47,500 nt of DNA from Paenibacillus polygoni (GTDB taxonomy: Bacteria > Bacillota > Bacilli > Paenibacillales > Paenibacillaceae), in NCBI RefSeq assembly GCF_030263935.1, contig NZ_CP127162.1, forward strand, positions 147,501 through 195,000, in the 5' to 3' direction. Below are positions 27,452 to 39,275 of this stretch, in pieces. Under the pieces are notes generated by a model that searched no databases, was not told where the DNA came from, and saw only the letters and a program-made list of their open reading frames with translations. The translations under genes were made by a program, and so were the position numbers. Every line of letters starts with the position of its first letter. The stretch's first letter is position 1.

Positions 27452-28633
27452 ATGAACAAAAAAAGTGTACGTGATGTAGAAGTAACAGGAAAACGTGTGT
27501 TTGTTCGTGTCGATTTTAATGTACCGCTCGAAGATGGAAAGATTACTGACGATACTCGGATCCGTGAAACACTACCAACTATTAAATACTTGGTAGAAAA
27601 AGGTGCGAAAGTAATTCTTGCAAGTCACATGGGTCGTCCTAAAGGTGAATTTGTTGATTCCCTTCGCTTGACACCTGCGGCTAACCGTCTATCTGAGCTG
27701 CTTGGCAAACCGGTTGCTAAAGCAGACGAAGCTATTGGAGATGCAGTAAAAGCAGAGATCGAAAAAATGAACAACGGCGATGTTCTTGTACTTGAAAACG
27801 TCCGTTTCTACCCTGGAGAAGAGAAAAATGATCCAGAACTAGCAAAACAATTTGCTGATCTGGCTGACCTTTTCGTAAATGATGCATTTGGTGCTGCTCA
27901 CCGTGCTCATGCATCGACAGAAGGTATTGCTCATCATCTTCCAGCCGTTTCGGGTCTTTTGATGGAGAAAGAACTTGATGTTCTCGGTAAAGCTCTAACT
28001 ACGCCAGAACGTCCTTTCACTGCAATCATTGGTGGATCGAAAGTGAAAGACAAAATCGATGTTATTGATAACCTGCTTAATATTGCAGACAACGTACTCA
28101 TCGGTGGAGGTCTTACTTATACGTTCTTCAAAGCACAAGGCTACGAAATCGGTAAGTCTTTGCTGGATGATTCCAAACTAGACGTAGCTCTTGGATTTAT
28201 CGAAAAAGCGAAGAAACTGGGTAAAAACTTCCTTCTTCCTGAAGATATCGTAATCACGAAGGAATTTAGCGCGGATGCAGAAACGAGAGTAGTTAATATC
28301 GATGAAATTCCAGCAGATTGGGAAGGTATTGATATTGGACCGAAAACTCGTGCGAAATATGCAGAAGTTATTAAAAATTCCAAACTGGTTGTATGGAACG
28401 GACCAATGGGTGTTTTTGAAATCGAGCCATTCTCTCACGGTACTCGTGAAGTAGCAGAAGCTTGTGCATCAACAGAAGGATACACAATCATTGGTGGAGG
28501 AGATTCTGCAGCAGCAGCTGAGAAATTCCATCTTGCTGAGAAAATGAACCACATCTCAACTGGTGGCGGTGCTTCCCTCGAATTTATGGAAGGTAAAGAG
28601 CTTCCTGGTGTTGTGGCATTGAACGATAAATAA
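27452..28633 (+). CDS. pgk: Phosphoglycerate kinase
   Basis: It transfers phosphate from 1,3-bisphosphoglycerate to ADP. The 393-residue protein has the signature [13 protein letters not shown] (about 15-27), the substrate-binding HMGRPKG, the GGSKVKDK hinge region and the nucleotide-binding GGGDSAAA near the C-terminus. A GTG at 27446 is in frame, but AGGAGGA at 27437-27443 is better spaced for the ATG at 27452, matching the Bacillus N-terminus MNKK. It is separated from gapA by a gap rich in hairpins. Confidence 0.97.
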   Translation: MNKKSVRDVEVTGKRVFVRVDFNVPLEDGKITDDTRIRETLPTIKYLVEKGAKVILASHMGRPKGEFVDSLRLTPAANRLSELLGKPVAKADEAIGDAVKAEIEKMNNGDVLVLENVRFYPGEEKNDPELAKQFADLADLFVNDAFGAAHRAHASTEGIAHHLPAVSGLLMEKELDVLGKALTTPERPFTAIIGGSKVKDKIDVIDNLLNIADNVLIGGGLTYTFFKAQGYEIGKSLLDDSKLDVALGFIEKAKKLGKNFLLPEDIVITKEFSADAETRVVNIDEIPADWEGIDIGPKTRAKYAEVIKNSKLVVWNGPMGVFEIEPFSHGTREVAEACASTEGYTIIGGGDSAAAAEKFHLAEKMNHISTGGGASLEFMEGKELPGVVALNDK

Positions 28634-28650
28634 AAAATAATTTTGGATAA

Positions 28651-29424
<774 letters not shown>

Positions 29425-29425
29425 G

Positions 29426-30970
29426 ATGACTGCACCAAAACCAGTAGCACTGATCATTATGGACGGTTTCGGACTTCGAAACACCGATGTAGGTAACGCG
29501 GTAGCTCAAGCCAAAAAACCAAACTACGATCGCTATATGGCAAAATATCCGCATACTACACTTACGGCAAGTGGAGAAGCGGTTGGATTGCCTGAAGGAC
29601 AAATGGGGAACTCTGAAGTAGGACACTTGAATATCGGTGCAGGTCGTATCGTATATCAAGATCTTACGCGGATTTCGAAATCCATTCGTGATGGTGAGTT
29701 CTTTGACAATGAAACGCTTGTAAATGCGGTCCGTTCTGCGAAGCAAACAGGCAAAAAACTTCACTTGTACGGCCTTTTGTCTGATGGTGGAGTACACAGT
29801 CACATTAAGCATATGTTTGCCATGCTGGACCTGGCTAAGAAAGAAGAAATGGATGAAGTATATATCCATGCTTTCCTCGATGGTCGTGACGTTTCCCCGA
29901 ATAGCGGTATTAAATTCCTTGAGGAGTTAAATGCCAAAATTGAGGAAGTGGGTATTGGTAAAATTGCGACTGTTCAAGGTCGTTACTATGCAATGGACCG
30001 TGACAAACGCTGGGAACGTGTTGAGAAATCTTACCGCGCAATCGTGTACGGTGATGGACTTAAATACACAGACCCGCTCAAAGCGGTTAAGGAGTCTTAT
30101 GAAAGATCGGTATACGATGAGTTTGTAGAGCCAACGGTAATCGTAAAAGAAGATGGAACACCAGTCGGACTTGTAGAAAGCGGCGACTCGGTTGTCTTCT
30201 TGAACTTCCGTCCTGACCGTGCAATTCAATTGTCTCAAGTGTTCACAAACCAAGATTTCCGCGGTTTTGATCGTGGTGATAAGTGGCCTCAAGGGCTGCA
30301 CTTCGTATGTTTGACACTGTTCAGTGAAACAGTAGATGGATACGTTGCCTATACACCGAAGAACCTTGATAACACTCTTGGTGAAGTGCTGGTTCAAAAC
30401 AACAAGAAACAATTGCGTATTGCAGAAACCGAGAAGTATCCGCACGTAACGTTCTTCTTCAGCGGTGGACGTGACGTTGAACTTCCAGGTGAAACTCGTA
30501 TTCTGATCAATTCTCCTAAGGTTGCAACTTATGACCTCAAACCAGAAATGAGTGCATATGAAGTAGCTGACGCTTGCGTTAAAGAGATTGAAGCAGATAA
30601 ACACGATGCGATCATTTTGAACTTTGCCAACCCTGATATGGTAGGTCACTCCGGTTTGCTGGAACCAACCATTCGTGCGGTAGAAGCTACTGATGAATGC
30701 ATGGGACGTGTTGTTGAAGCTGTACTTGCAAAAGGCGGCGTGGTTCTGATCACTGCTGACCATGGTAATGCGGATATGGTATTTGACGAGAACGGAAATC
30801 CGTTTACGGCACATACAACAAACCCAGTACCTTTCATCGTTACTTCCGAAAATGTAGAGCTTCGTGAAGGCGGTATTCTTGCTGACATCGCTCCTACAAT
30901 CCTTGACTTGATGGAACTTCCGCAACCAGCGGAAATGACCGGAAAATCCATCATCTCAAAACGCAAATAG
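29426..30970 (+). CDS. gpmI: Phosphoglycerate mutase, cofactor-independent
   Basis: A manganese-dependent alkaline-phosphatase-superfamily enzyme that converts 3- to 2-phosphoglycerate. In Bacillus and relatives its activity falls with pH, which matters at sporulation. The frame extends upstream into tpiA to 29324, but the start at 29426 gives the family N-terminus [16 protein letters not shown] and 514 residues. D13 and nucleophile S63 ([14 protein letters not shown]) are present, as is the metal-binding TADHGNAD near 450. Its ribosome-binding site lies in the end of tpiA. Confidence 0.97.
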   Translation: MTAPKPVALIIMDGFGLRNTDVGNAVAQAKKPNYDRYMAKYPHTTLTASGEAVGLPEGQMGNSEVGHLNIGAGRIVYQDLTRISKSIRDGEFFDNETLVNAVRSAKQTGKKLHLYGLLSDGGVHSHIKHMFAMLDLAKKEEMDEVYIHAFLDGRDVSPNSGIKFLEELNAKIEEVGIGKIATVQGRYYAMDRDKRWERVEKSYRAIVYGDGLKYTDPLKAVKESYERSVYDEFVEPTVIVKEDGTPVGLVESGDSVVFLNFRPDRAIQLSQVFTNQDFRGFDRGDKWPQGLHFVCLTLFSETVDGYVAYTPKNLDNTLGEVLVQNNKKQLRIAETEKYPHVTFFFSGGRDVELPGETRILINSPKVATYDLKPEMSAYEVADACVKEIEADKHDAIILNFANPDMVGHSGLLEPTIRAVEATDECMGRVVEAVLAKGGVVLITADHGNADMVFDENGNPFTAHTTNPVPFIVTSENVELREGGILADIAPTILDLMELPQPAEMTGKSIISKRK

Positions 30971-31029
30971 GTTGTTAACCGAACTTATTTGCAATTGACT
31001 GTCTGACTTTGTTTTAATAAGAGATATAA

Positions 31030-32368
<1,339 letters not shown>

Positions 32369-32370
<2 letters not shown>

Positions 32371-32387
32371 TAAGCTTTAAGCTTATT
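32369..32387. other. Perfect 9-1-9 palindrome at the enolase stop codon
   Basis: AATAAGCTT-T-AAGCTTATT begins on the last two bases of the eno stop codon, just before the terminator. No T-run follows, so it is not itself a terminator. Confidence 0.6.
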
Positions 32388-32393
32388 TCAAAA

Positions 32394-32427
32394 AGAGCTG
32401 ATCTCAAAAGGATCAGCTCTTTTTTTA
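32394..32427 (+). terminator. Rho-independent terminator of the glycolytic operon
   Basis: Perfect 10-bp arms AGAGCTGATC/GATCAGCTCT with a 7-base loop run into eight T residues. Confidence 0.95.
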
Positions 32428-32535
32428 TTTCGATGATTTCGTCTTTTTTTCTATATGTGACAGCTTGAGAATGAAGTAAATCATTCAGGAGGAACCTACC
32501 GATAAATAGATAAGAAGGAAAGGAGGGAAATTATA

Positions 32536-32721
32536 ATGGATATTGCAGCATTATCAATGGCTATGTCTCAAGCATCTGTTCAGCAGGCAGCTTCTCTGCA
32601 AGTGTTGGGTATGGCAAAGAATCAAACAGAAATGAATGGTCAGCAGATGGTGCAGTTGTTGAATTCGGCTGTACCTGCTCCTCATCCTACATCAGGAAGT
32701 ATAATTGATATCAAGGTTTAA
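32536..32721 (+). CDS. YjfB-family small protein (putative motility protein)
   Basis: A 61-residue protein, MDIAALSMAMSQASVQQAAS at its N-terminus, with a polar QMVQLLNSAV middle and a GGSIIDIKV-like end (here SGSIIDIKV). This matches the YjfB family, annotated as putative motility proteins because members occur in the SigD regulon of Bacillus. There is no signal peptide or membrane segment. A very strong SD, AAAGGAGGG, supports it as a real gene. It stands alone between the eno terminator and secG. The function is not established. Confidence 0.75.
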   Translation: MDIAALSMAMSQASVQQAASLQVLGMAKNQTEMNGQQMVQLLNSAVPAPHPTSGSIIDIKV

Positions 32722-32723
32722 GA

Positions 32724-32753
32724 TTGCTAATTCCATCTACTGTATGATACAAT
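32724..32753 (+). promoter_or_regulatory. SigA-type promoter of secG
   Basis: TTGCTA (32724-32729) and TACAAT (32748-32753) are 18 bp apart, about 60 bp before secG. Confidence 0.6.
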
Positions 32754-32812
32754 AGGAATACTGTTTATCAGCGTGTGATGTATACGCACAATTTTTTTAG
32801 GAGGTGGAAGTT

Positions 32813-33043
32813 ATGGAACTCGTTATGAAATTGCTTCTCGTTATTTTTGCCATCGGTGTTATTGTCGTTGTTCTTCTTCAACAAGGGAAAAGCGCAGGTC
32901 TTTCCGGTGCCATCTCCGGCGGTGCGGAACATCTTTTTGGCAAGTCCAAAGCACGCGGTATGGAACTCGTACTTGAGCGGATTACGATAATTTTTGCTGT
33001 CGGATTTATGGTTTCAGCTATCTTAGTAGCTGTATTCCAGTAA
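32813..33043 (+). CDS. secG: SecG, protein translocase subunit
   Basis: The small non-essential subunit of the SecYEG channel. The 76-residue protein has two membrane helices (about 2-22 and 53-75) joined by the conserved loop [24 protein letters not shown] at 32804 is in frame, but AGGAGGTGG at 32798-32806 overlaps it and serves the ATG at 32813. A terminator follows, so it is a single-gene unit before rnr. Confidence 0.95.
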   Translation: MELVMKLLLVIFAIGVIVVVLLQQGKSAGLSGAISGGAEHLFGKSKARGMELVLERITIIFAVGFMVSAILVAVFQ

Positions 33044-33061
33044 GATTTAGAATACTAACTC

Positions 33062-33094
33062 AGACCTTCGTTCCGTGAGGAACGGAGGTCTTTT
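33062..33094 (+). terminator. Rho-independent terminator after secG
   Basis: Thirteen-base arms (33062-33074, 33079-33091) with one G-T pair and a GTGA loop run into four T residues. Confidence 0.85.
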
Positions 33095-33321
33095 AATATA
33101 CAGATTTCGTTGTAATGTCCCTTACGGGGGCTTGTTTTACGGTAATGAGAAAGTTTAGATTAATTTGGTGTATACTAGGGTAAGATTTTACTAATGCTTA
33201 GTGATGAAAGGTATCCTGGAAAGTGAACAACTGAAGCCATCTTGACCTGCCTTGTCATTTCCGATTTTGAATTCAATTTATACATAAAGACCTACTTTTA
33301 TGTTTCCTAGAGGTGAACCTA

Positions 33322-36000
33322 ATGATAACAGAACAGCAATTGCTCGATTTCATGCATGAAACGGCCTACAAGCCGATGACTTATCAGGAACTTGAACAGC
33401 ATTTTCACATTGAAAATGCTGCTGAGTTCAAAGAATTCCTTAAAATGCTCAATCATCTGGAAGATGAAGGGAAGATTGTACTAACCAGCGCAAATCGCTA
33501 TGGCGTACCCGGACGTATGCAAATGGTTCGTGGACGACTGCAAGCACATGCCAAAGGATTTGCTTTCCTTATTCCCGAAGATCGTGAGCATCCGGATGTT
33601 TATATCCATGCCAATGATTTAAAAAGTTCCATGAACGGAGATACCGTTCTTGTTCGTGTAACTTCAAAAGGACCAGAGGGCGGCCGACTTGAAGGAGAAG
33701 TCGTTCGCATTGTGAAACGTGCCATTACCCAAGTTGTGGGTGTATTCCAGAGTCATGAAGTATACGGCTTTGTTATCCCAGATGACAAGCGGATCAATCG
33801 GGATATCTTTATTCCTCGCGGAAGCTTTCTAGGGGCAGTAGATGGCCAGAAAGTGGTTGTGAAGATTGTGAATTATCCGGAAGGCCGTGCGGCGGCAGAA
33901 GGGGAAGTCATTGAAGTCCTTGGTCACAAGGACGATCCAGGTATTGATATTTTATCTGTCATTCGTAAGCATCAACTTCCAGAGGGATTCCCTGAAGAAG
34001 TGATGGCAGAAGCAGAGCAAGTGCCTGAATCGATTACAGAAGAGGAAATTGCTCGTCAAGGACGCCGTGACCTGCGTGGTCTGAACATTGTTACTATTGA
34101 TGGCGAGGATGCAAAAGACCTGGATGATGCTGTAAATGTAGAGCGTCTTCCGAACGGACATTATAGACTCGGCGTTCATATTGCAGACGTTGGATATTAT
34201 GTACCTGAGAATTCGAAGCTGGATCAGGAAGCTTATAATCGCGGATGCAGTGTGTACTTGGTTGACCGGGTTATTCCGATGCTTCCTAAACGCTTGTCGA
34301 ACGGGATCTGTAGTTTGAATCCGCAGGTAGATCGTCTCACTATGTCTTGTGTTATGGAGTTTAACGAGCAGATGAAGGTCGTTAACCATGATATATTCAC
34401 AAGTGTCATCAAGACCAAAGAGCGGATGACTTACAAAAATGTATATAAAATTCTGGAGGAAGAAGACCCAGAGTTAATTGAACGTTATAGCGACTTGGTA
34501 GATGACTTCAAACTGATGAAGGAAATCGCCATGAAGCTTCGTAATATGCGGATGCGCCGCGGCGCAGTTGATTTTGACTTTGAAGAAAGCAAAATTATCG
34601 TTGACGAAGAAGGTAAGCCGGTAGATATCGTGAAAAGAGAGCGGACGGTAGCTGAACAGATCATCGAAGAATTCATGCTCGCTGCCAATGAGACCGTTGC
34701 AGAACATTTCCACTGGCTAAAAGTACCGTTCATCTATCGTGTCCATGAAGACCCGGATCAAGAGAAATTGCAAAACTTCCTTGCCTTTGCTTCAAATTTT
34801 GGATATCAGGTAAAAGGACGCGGCAATGCAATTCATCCGAGAGCACTGCAATCGCTACTTGAAGATATTCAAGGAACCAAAGAGCAAACGGTGATCAGCA
34901 CAATGATGCTGCGGTCTATGAAACAAGCGAAGTACGATTCCGAGATGTCGGGACACTTTGGCCTTGCCGCTGAATTCTACAGCCACTTTACATCGCCAAT
35001 TCGTCGTTATCCGGATCTCGTCATTCACCGTGTAATGCGTGAAGTATTTGAGAATAACGGTGCGCTTAGTGAGCAGCGCCAAGAGTATTTGGCCAGCCGT
35101 ATGCAGGATATTGCTCAGCAGTCTTCCGAACGCGAACGTGTTGCAGTAGAGGCAGAACGTGACACAGAGAAAATGAAGAAAGCGGAGTTCATGCTTGATA
35201 AAGTCGGCGAAGTATTCGAAGGTATGATCAGCAGTGTAACCAGCTTCGGAATGTTTATAGAACTGGAGAATACGGTAGAAGGTCTAATCAGACTAAGCAT
35301 GCTCACGGATGATTATTATCATTTTGATGATCAGCACATGGCTCTCATCGGAGAGCGCACGTCGAAGGTCTTCCGTATCGGTGATGAGCTCGAGATTCGT
35401 GTGGCTCGCGTAAATATGGATGATTATACGATCGACTTTGAGATGCTGGATATGAAACCGCGTCAAGGACGTCCAGGTGGCAGTCAAGGCGGTCCACGCG
35501 GGGGCCGTGGAGGTCAGCGTAATGATGGACGAAGCGGAGGTCGCAGCGGCAACCGGGAAGGTCAGCGTGGACGCAATACTGAGTCAGGAAGCAAAGGTGA
35601 GAAACGAGGCGCTAAAAATATCGCTGGAAATGCAGGCGGTGCCGCAAATCGTGGTAAAGACAGTGGACGCAGTGGTCGTGACAATAATACGAATCCTCGT
35701 TCATCAGATCGTCCAAGCTTTGGATTTGGGTCTGGCAAAGGTGGATACAGCTCGGCTGGATCGTCCACTGGTTCAAGTTCACCGCTTTCTGAAAGCCGGG
35801 GCGGTTATAAGCAAGGGAAAGGCCGCAAAAAGAAAACAACCAAAAGCGGCATTTTCATCGGCAATCCGAATTCCAGTGATCAAACGGTGAATCCACCTGC
35901 AGCAGAAGTTGAATCAGCAGCGGGTAAGCGGAAACGGAATAAAAACAAAGGCGGCAATAAAAACGGGATGGCCGCATTTGTACGCAAGAAGAAAAAATAG
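33322..36000 (+). CDS. rnr: Ribonuclease R with a long Gly/Arg-rich C-terminal tail
   Basis: A 3'-5' exoribonuclease that degrades structured RNA and, with SmpB and tmRNA, defective messages. The 892-residue protein has an N-terminal winged helix (about 1-75), cold-shock/OB domains (about 80-225), the RNB catalytic domain (about 250-590) with the aspartate cluster [11 protein letters not shown] near 259-269, and an S1 domain (about 630-710). The last 180 residues are low-complexity, rich in Gly, Arg, Ser and Asn with repeated GGR and SGR steps and a Lys-rich end. The Bacillus protein is over 100 residues shorter. The start at 33322 is preferred to GTG 33313, which lies in the AGAGGTGA ribosome-binding site. 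Confidence 0.96.
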   Translation: MITEQQLLDFMHETAYKPMTYQELEQHFHIENAAEFKEFLKMLNHLEDEGKIVLTSANRYGVPGRMQMVRGRLQAHAKGFAFLIPEDREHPDVYIHANDLKSSMNGDTVLVRVTSKGPEGGRLEGEVVRIVKRAITQVVGVFQSHEVYGFVIPDDKRINRDIFIPRGSFLGAVDGQKVVVKIVNYPEGRAAAEGEVIEVLGHKDDPGIDILSVIRKHQLPEGFPEEVMAEAEQVPESITEEEIARQGRRDLRGLNIVTIDGEDAKDLDDAVNVERLPNGHYRLGVHIADVGYYVPENSKLDQEAYNRGCSVYLVDRVIPMLPKRLSNGICSLNPQVDRLTMSCVMEFNEQMKVVNHDIFTSVIKTKERMTYKNVYKILEEEDPELIERYSDLVDDFKLMKEIAMKLRNMRMRRGAVDFDFEESKIIVDEEGKPVDIVKRERTVAEQIIEEFMLAANETVAEHFHWLKVPFIYRVHEDPDQEKLQNFLAFASNFGYQVKGRGNAIHPRALQSLLEDIQGTKEQTVISTMMLRSMKQAKYDSEMSGHFGLAAEFYSHFTSPIRRYPDLVIHRVMREVFENNGALSEQRQEYLASRMQDIAQQSSERERVAVEAERDTEKMKKAEFMLDKVGEVFEGMISSVTSFGMFIELENTVEGLIRLSMLTDDYYHFDDQHMALIGERTSKVFRIGDELEIRVARVNMDDYTIDFEMLDMKPRQGRPGGSQGGPRGGRGGQRNDGRSGGRSGNREGQRGRNTESGSKGEKRGAKNIAGNAGGAANRGKDSGRSGRDNNTNPRSSDRPSFGFGSGKGGYSSAGSSTGSSSPLSESRGGYKQGKGRKKKTTKSGIFIGNPNSSDQTVNPPAAEVESAAGKRKRNKNKGGNKNGMAAFVRKKKK

Positions 36001-36062
36001 TCCCTCCCTCTTAATAATAGAGCAGCTTACCATTTAGGAGACTCTATAAGAACGGGTTAAAC

Positions 36063-36114
36063 AAAAAAGCTGGCACAGAGGTCCTTGTTACAGGATCTTC
36101 GTGTCAGCTTTTTT
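36063..36114. terminator. Bidirectional terminator between rnr and the response regulator
   Basis: Arms of about 22 bases (36063-36085, 36092-36114) pair with few mismatches. A-run at one end and T-run at the other serve both converging genes. Confidence 0.9.
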
Positions 36115-36153
36115 AATGTGAATAAGCCATGTATTTAGACTGTGAAATAAACA

Positions 36154-37221
36154 CTAAATGCTTCGATGCAGCTTACTATAATCAGCCGGGGCTATACCAT
36201 AGACTTTCTTGAATGTTTTACTGAAATGAGGGTAGTCTGTGTAACCGACTCGTTCACATATTTCGGAAGCACTGAGGAGCTGCTCATCAAGCAGTCTCTT
36301 CGCTTTTTCCATACGCAGCCGAGTAAGGTACTGCACATAACTAGTGCTGGTCTCTTCTTTAAATAAACGACTGAAATAGGTGACTGACATCCCTGCAATA
36401 TCAGCTGCGATCTGAACAGATAAAGTGCTGTCAGATAGGTTTTCTTTTGTATACATAATTGCTTTAGAGATGTGAGTTCGTGAACCGAAATTTCGTGATG
36501 ATTTCACCGCATGCAGCAAAATTTGAGTATAAGCTCTACACTGGGACAGAACAGAGGAAGTGTCTTTGATTTTCTCATCTGCATCGGTAGTTAACCCTCT
36601 ATAAATTGGAGGTTCAGGAAAGGGGAGCCCGCGATTCGTGAGTTCCTTTGTTATTTTCTCTTGCAATATGTTGTTTAAAGTGGGAAAAGGAATTTCATCC
36701 GCGGCCTCTTCTTCGTAAAGGTGAACGAGTTTGTGAAGCAAATCGTCCACAGCTTTCTCATCTAAACGCCAAATCGCATCGGCCAATTGTACCAGCAGTT
36801 CTTCGTGGCTTAAAAACCACTGTCTATAATCCATTACTTTCCGTTTCTGTTTCTCTAATCGATGATAGATGGCTGTAAGCGTCTGCTGAAACTTATCAGG
36901 GCTTACAGGCTTGAGCAAGAAGTCTTCTACTCCTAATCGCAGGGCACGCTGTGCATACTCAAACTCACCATACCCAGAGATAACAAGGAAAAGAACATCG
37001 GGCCTTACTTGTTTTGCTTTTTCAATAAAAGCAAGACCGTCTAGACCCGGCATACAGATGTCGGTAATGATAAGGTCTGGTTTCTCTTTCAGCAGTATAA
37101 GTGCTTCCGCTCCATCTTCGGCTTCGCCTACGACATGAAACGGATGTTCCGAAGACTCTACCAGCTTCGCCAAACTGCGATGAATCATGTATTCATCATC
37201 TGCAATGATCACTTTATACAT
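36154..37221 (-). CDS. YesN-type response regulator with AraC DNA-binding domain
   Basis: The 355-residue protein has an N-terminal receiver domain with acidic D8-D9, phosphoacceptor D54 (LIITDICMPG) and K104 (LLKPVS). A linker of about 130 residues follows, then a C-terminal AraC pair of helix-turn-helix motifs (about 255-355) with the family end GYTDYPHFSKTFKKVYGIAPADYSK. AGGAGGA precedes the ATG on the minus strand. The sensor kinase gene lies 110 bp upstream on the same strand. Such pairs regulate neighbouring carbohydrate ABC importers in Paenibacillus and Bacillus, here the divergent transporter at 39,276. Confidence 0.9.
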   Translation of the reverse strand: MYKVIIADDEYMIHRSLAKLVESSEHPFHVVGEAEDGAEALILLKEKPDLIITDICMPGLDGLAFIEKAKQVRPDVLFLVISGYGEFEYAQRALRLGVEDFLLKPVSPDKFQQTLTAIYHRLEKQKRKVMDYRQWFLSHEELLVQLADAIWRLDEKAVDDLLHKLVHLYEEEAADEIPFPTLNNILQEKITKELTNRGLPFPEPPIYRGLTTDADEKIKDTSSVLSQCRAYTQILLHAVKSSRNFGSRTHISKAIMYTKENLSDSTLSVQIAADIAGMSVTYFSRLFKEETSTSYVQYLTRLRMEKAKRLLDEQLLSASEICERVGYTDYPHFSKTFKKVYGIAPADYSKLHRSI

Positions 37222-37331
37222 GAGAACTCCTCCTAAGTGTAAAGGTGGGATAGGCAGTGACCGTCTGGGGGTTAATTTTGTTGAGAAGATATAAGAGTAA
37301 CGTTCAGTTCATCCGACAAAAGTTATAAGAG

Positions 37332-39140
37332 TTACGTCCAACTCATTCGGCGTGGGAGTCTAACTTCGATATGCGTACCCTCATGATTAGATGAGGCAAT
37401 GTATAGTCCGTAAGCATCTCCAAAAGACAAACGAATTCGCTCATGTACACTCGCGAGTCCAATACCGTTTGATGTAATCGCCTGAGAAGCAGGTGCTTGC
37501 TGAAAATAGGCATTTAACTGCATTCGCTTTTCTTCACTCATTCCATGTCCTTTGTCTTTCATGTGGAGAACATACCGATCTTCCTCTGTGCTCAGGGTAA
37601 GTCCTATATAGACAGGCGGAAGGCGATGATTCTGATATCCATGAATAAAAGCATTTTCGGCCAGCGGCTGCAGCGTCAGTCGAATCAGATATACGTGATG
37701 GAGCATGGATTCATCGAGTGCATTAAGGTCGATATCGATCCTCAGTTTGCGGTACCTGGCCGCCTGAATATCCAAATACGCTCTAAGATGACCAATCTCC
37801 TCTCGAAGGGTAACGATTTGGTGCGCATTTTTTAAATTGTAGCGGAAAAGGTCTGCAAGGGATGTCGTCATTTTGCTGATAACCTCATTGTTCTCGATGA
37901 TCGCATGACTATTAATGACCTCTAGTGTGTTGTATAGAAAATGGGGGTTAATCTGTGATTGCATGGCCTGTAGAGCAGATTCTTTCTGAGCCAGTTCATG
38001 TTCCCGCTCCTTCAGCTTGGCAGACTGTACCTCCTTCACAAGTCGTTTTAACTCCCCGACCATATGGGCATGACTTCGAAAAAGCTTTCCAATCTCATCG
38101 CGCCGCTCCGTCATTGTGGTAATGGGCAGCGAGAAGTCCCCCGTCTGCACCCGCTTCATTAACCTCTCTAGCAGCGACAAAGCACGGCTAATTTGGAGTG
38201 AGAATCCTCCTAGAATAAAAACCGTAACAATCATAATACATGCAAAAAAGTAAATTGCCGTAGCACGAAGGTCCAGTAGTTCGCCAATCACGGCATCCTT
38301 AGGCTGTTCAAGAGCAACAACCCAATCCGTCTGAGAAGAGTGCTCATACAACAAAATATTTGGAAGATCGGTTTCATATTCATGTAATAAACCTGTCTTG
38401 CTGGATGTTAGCTCTTGAACAAGGGAGGGGGAGAGTGAAGTGCCGATTCTCGTTTGTTCTGGATGGTAAATGACTTGTCCACTATGTGCATCGGTAATCC
38501 ATATTTCAAGTTCATGGTGAGAGACATTTTTACATATGCCTGCAATCTGGCTGAGATGAAGATCGACAATAAGCAAACCTTCAAACAGATAGCTCTGATT
38601 GCTTGGAATCTTTCGAGTCACGGTAAGGACAGGCTCCGAACCTACGTAACGAATTCCCTCAATATGAAAATCGTCCATTCGTTCCATTTTCTCTAGTAAC
38701 AGCTGATTTTGGTGCGTAATTTGATCCATATTCAGAAGTTCGGGAGCGCGGGTATAGTCACTGACAACAAAACCATTCTTTGCTGCAAGGGACATGCCCA
38801 CGACATCATCTCGGCCGTATAGCATCTGGGCAAAGATCCCTTTTTCAATGGATTCAGATAGTTTCAGATAGGCGTAAGGAGACAGGCTACGGCTGTTAAT
38901 GAGACTCTGAATGCTTGCGCCCGATAGAGAAGGGTAGGTGGAGGTCTCAAGACCGGCAATGTACAAGTTTAGGTACTCTGTGGTTTGGGTCACGATCCGC
39001 TGGTTTGAAGCAATCGTCGATTCTTCAATAGTTTCCGTGGAGGCATTGTACCAATAGGTACCGAGCAGAAGAACAGGCAGACAGACGAACAACAGGCTAA
39101 TGGCAATGAGTTTTTTGTTCATGGTTAGATTCTTCAGCAT
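37332..39140 (-). CDS. YesM-type sensor histidine kinase
   Basis: A membrane sensor of the LytS/YesM group. Counting from the ATG at 39140 (602 residues), a first membrane helix lies at about 10-31, an extracellular sensing region to 294, a second helix at 295-315, then a HAMP domain. The kinase domain follows with INPHFLYNTLEVI, whose H400 is the phosphorylation site, and a HATPase with an NAF N-box and NGIGLASVHERI. The frame extends to TTG 39188 without a ribosome-binding site; ATG 39140 has AAGGGAG, spaced rather far at 14 bases, and ATG 39122 is another option. It likely senses the sugar or the loaded binding protein. Confidence 0.88.
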   Translation of the reverse strand: MLKNLTMNKKLIAISLLFVCLPVLLLGTYWYNASTETIEESTIASNQRIVTQTTEYLNLYIAGLETSTYPSLSGASIQSLINSRSLSPYAYLKLSESIEKGIFAQMLYGRDDVVGMSLAAKNGFVVSDYTRAPELLNMDQITHQNQLLLEKMERMDDFHIEGIRYVGSEPVLTVTRKIPSNQSYLFEGLLIVDLHLSQIAGICKNVSHHELEIWITDAHSGQVIYHPEQTRIGTSLSPSLVQELTSSKTGLLHEYETDLPNILLYEHSSQTDWVVALEQPKDAVIGELLDLRATAIYFFACIMIVTVFILGGFSLQISRALSLLERLMKRVQTGDFSLPITTMTERRDEIGKLFRSHAHMVGELKRLVKEVQSAKLKEREHELAQKESALQAMQSQINPHFLYNTLEVINSHAIIENNEVISKMTTSLADLFRYNLKNAHQIVTLREEIGHLRAYLDIQAARYRKLRIDIDLNALDESMLHHVYLIRLTLQPLAENAFIHGYQNHRLPPVYIGLTLSTEEDRYVLHMKDKGHGMSEEKRMQLNAYFQQAPASQAITSNGIGLASVHERIRLSFGDAYGLYIASSNHEGTHIEVRLPRRMSWT

Positions 39141-39206
39141 GGACTGCGTAATCACTCCCTTGCCAAACTTCAGTGTAGGAAAAGACAACCGGAATACAAA
39201 AAACCA

Positions 39207-39234
39207 TTCAACTTTAAATTACAATATTTACAAT
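39207..39234 (+). promoter_or_regulatory. Candidate promoter of the ABC transporter operon
   Basis: TTCAAC (39207-39212) and TACAAT (39229-39234) are 16 bp apart, in the region between the divergent kinase and binding-protein genes. Two near copies of TTACAATA overlap the -10 and could be part of a regulator site. Confidence 0.4.
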
Positions 39235-39275
39235 ATAAGGTGTGAGATGGATCTAATATAACGGGGGGCGGTTTC

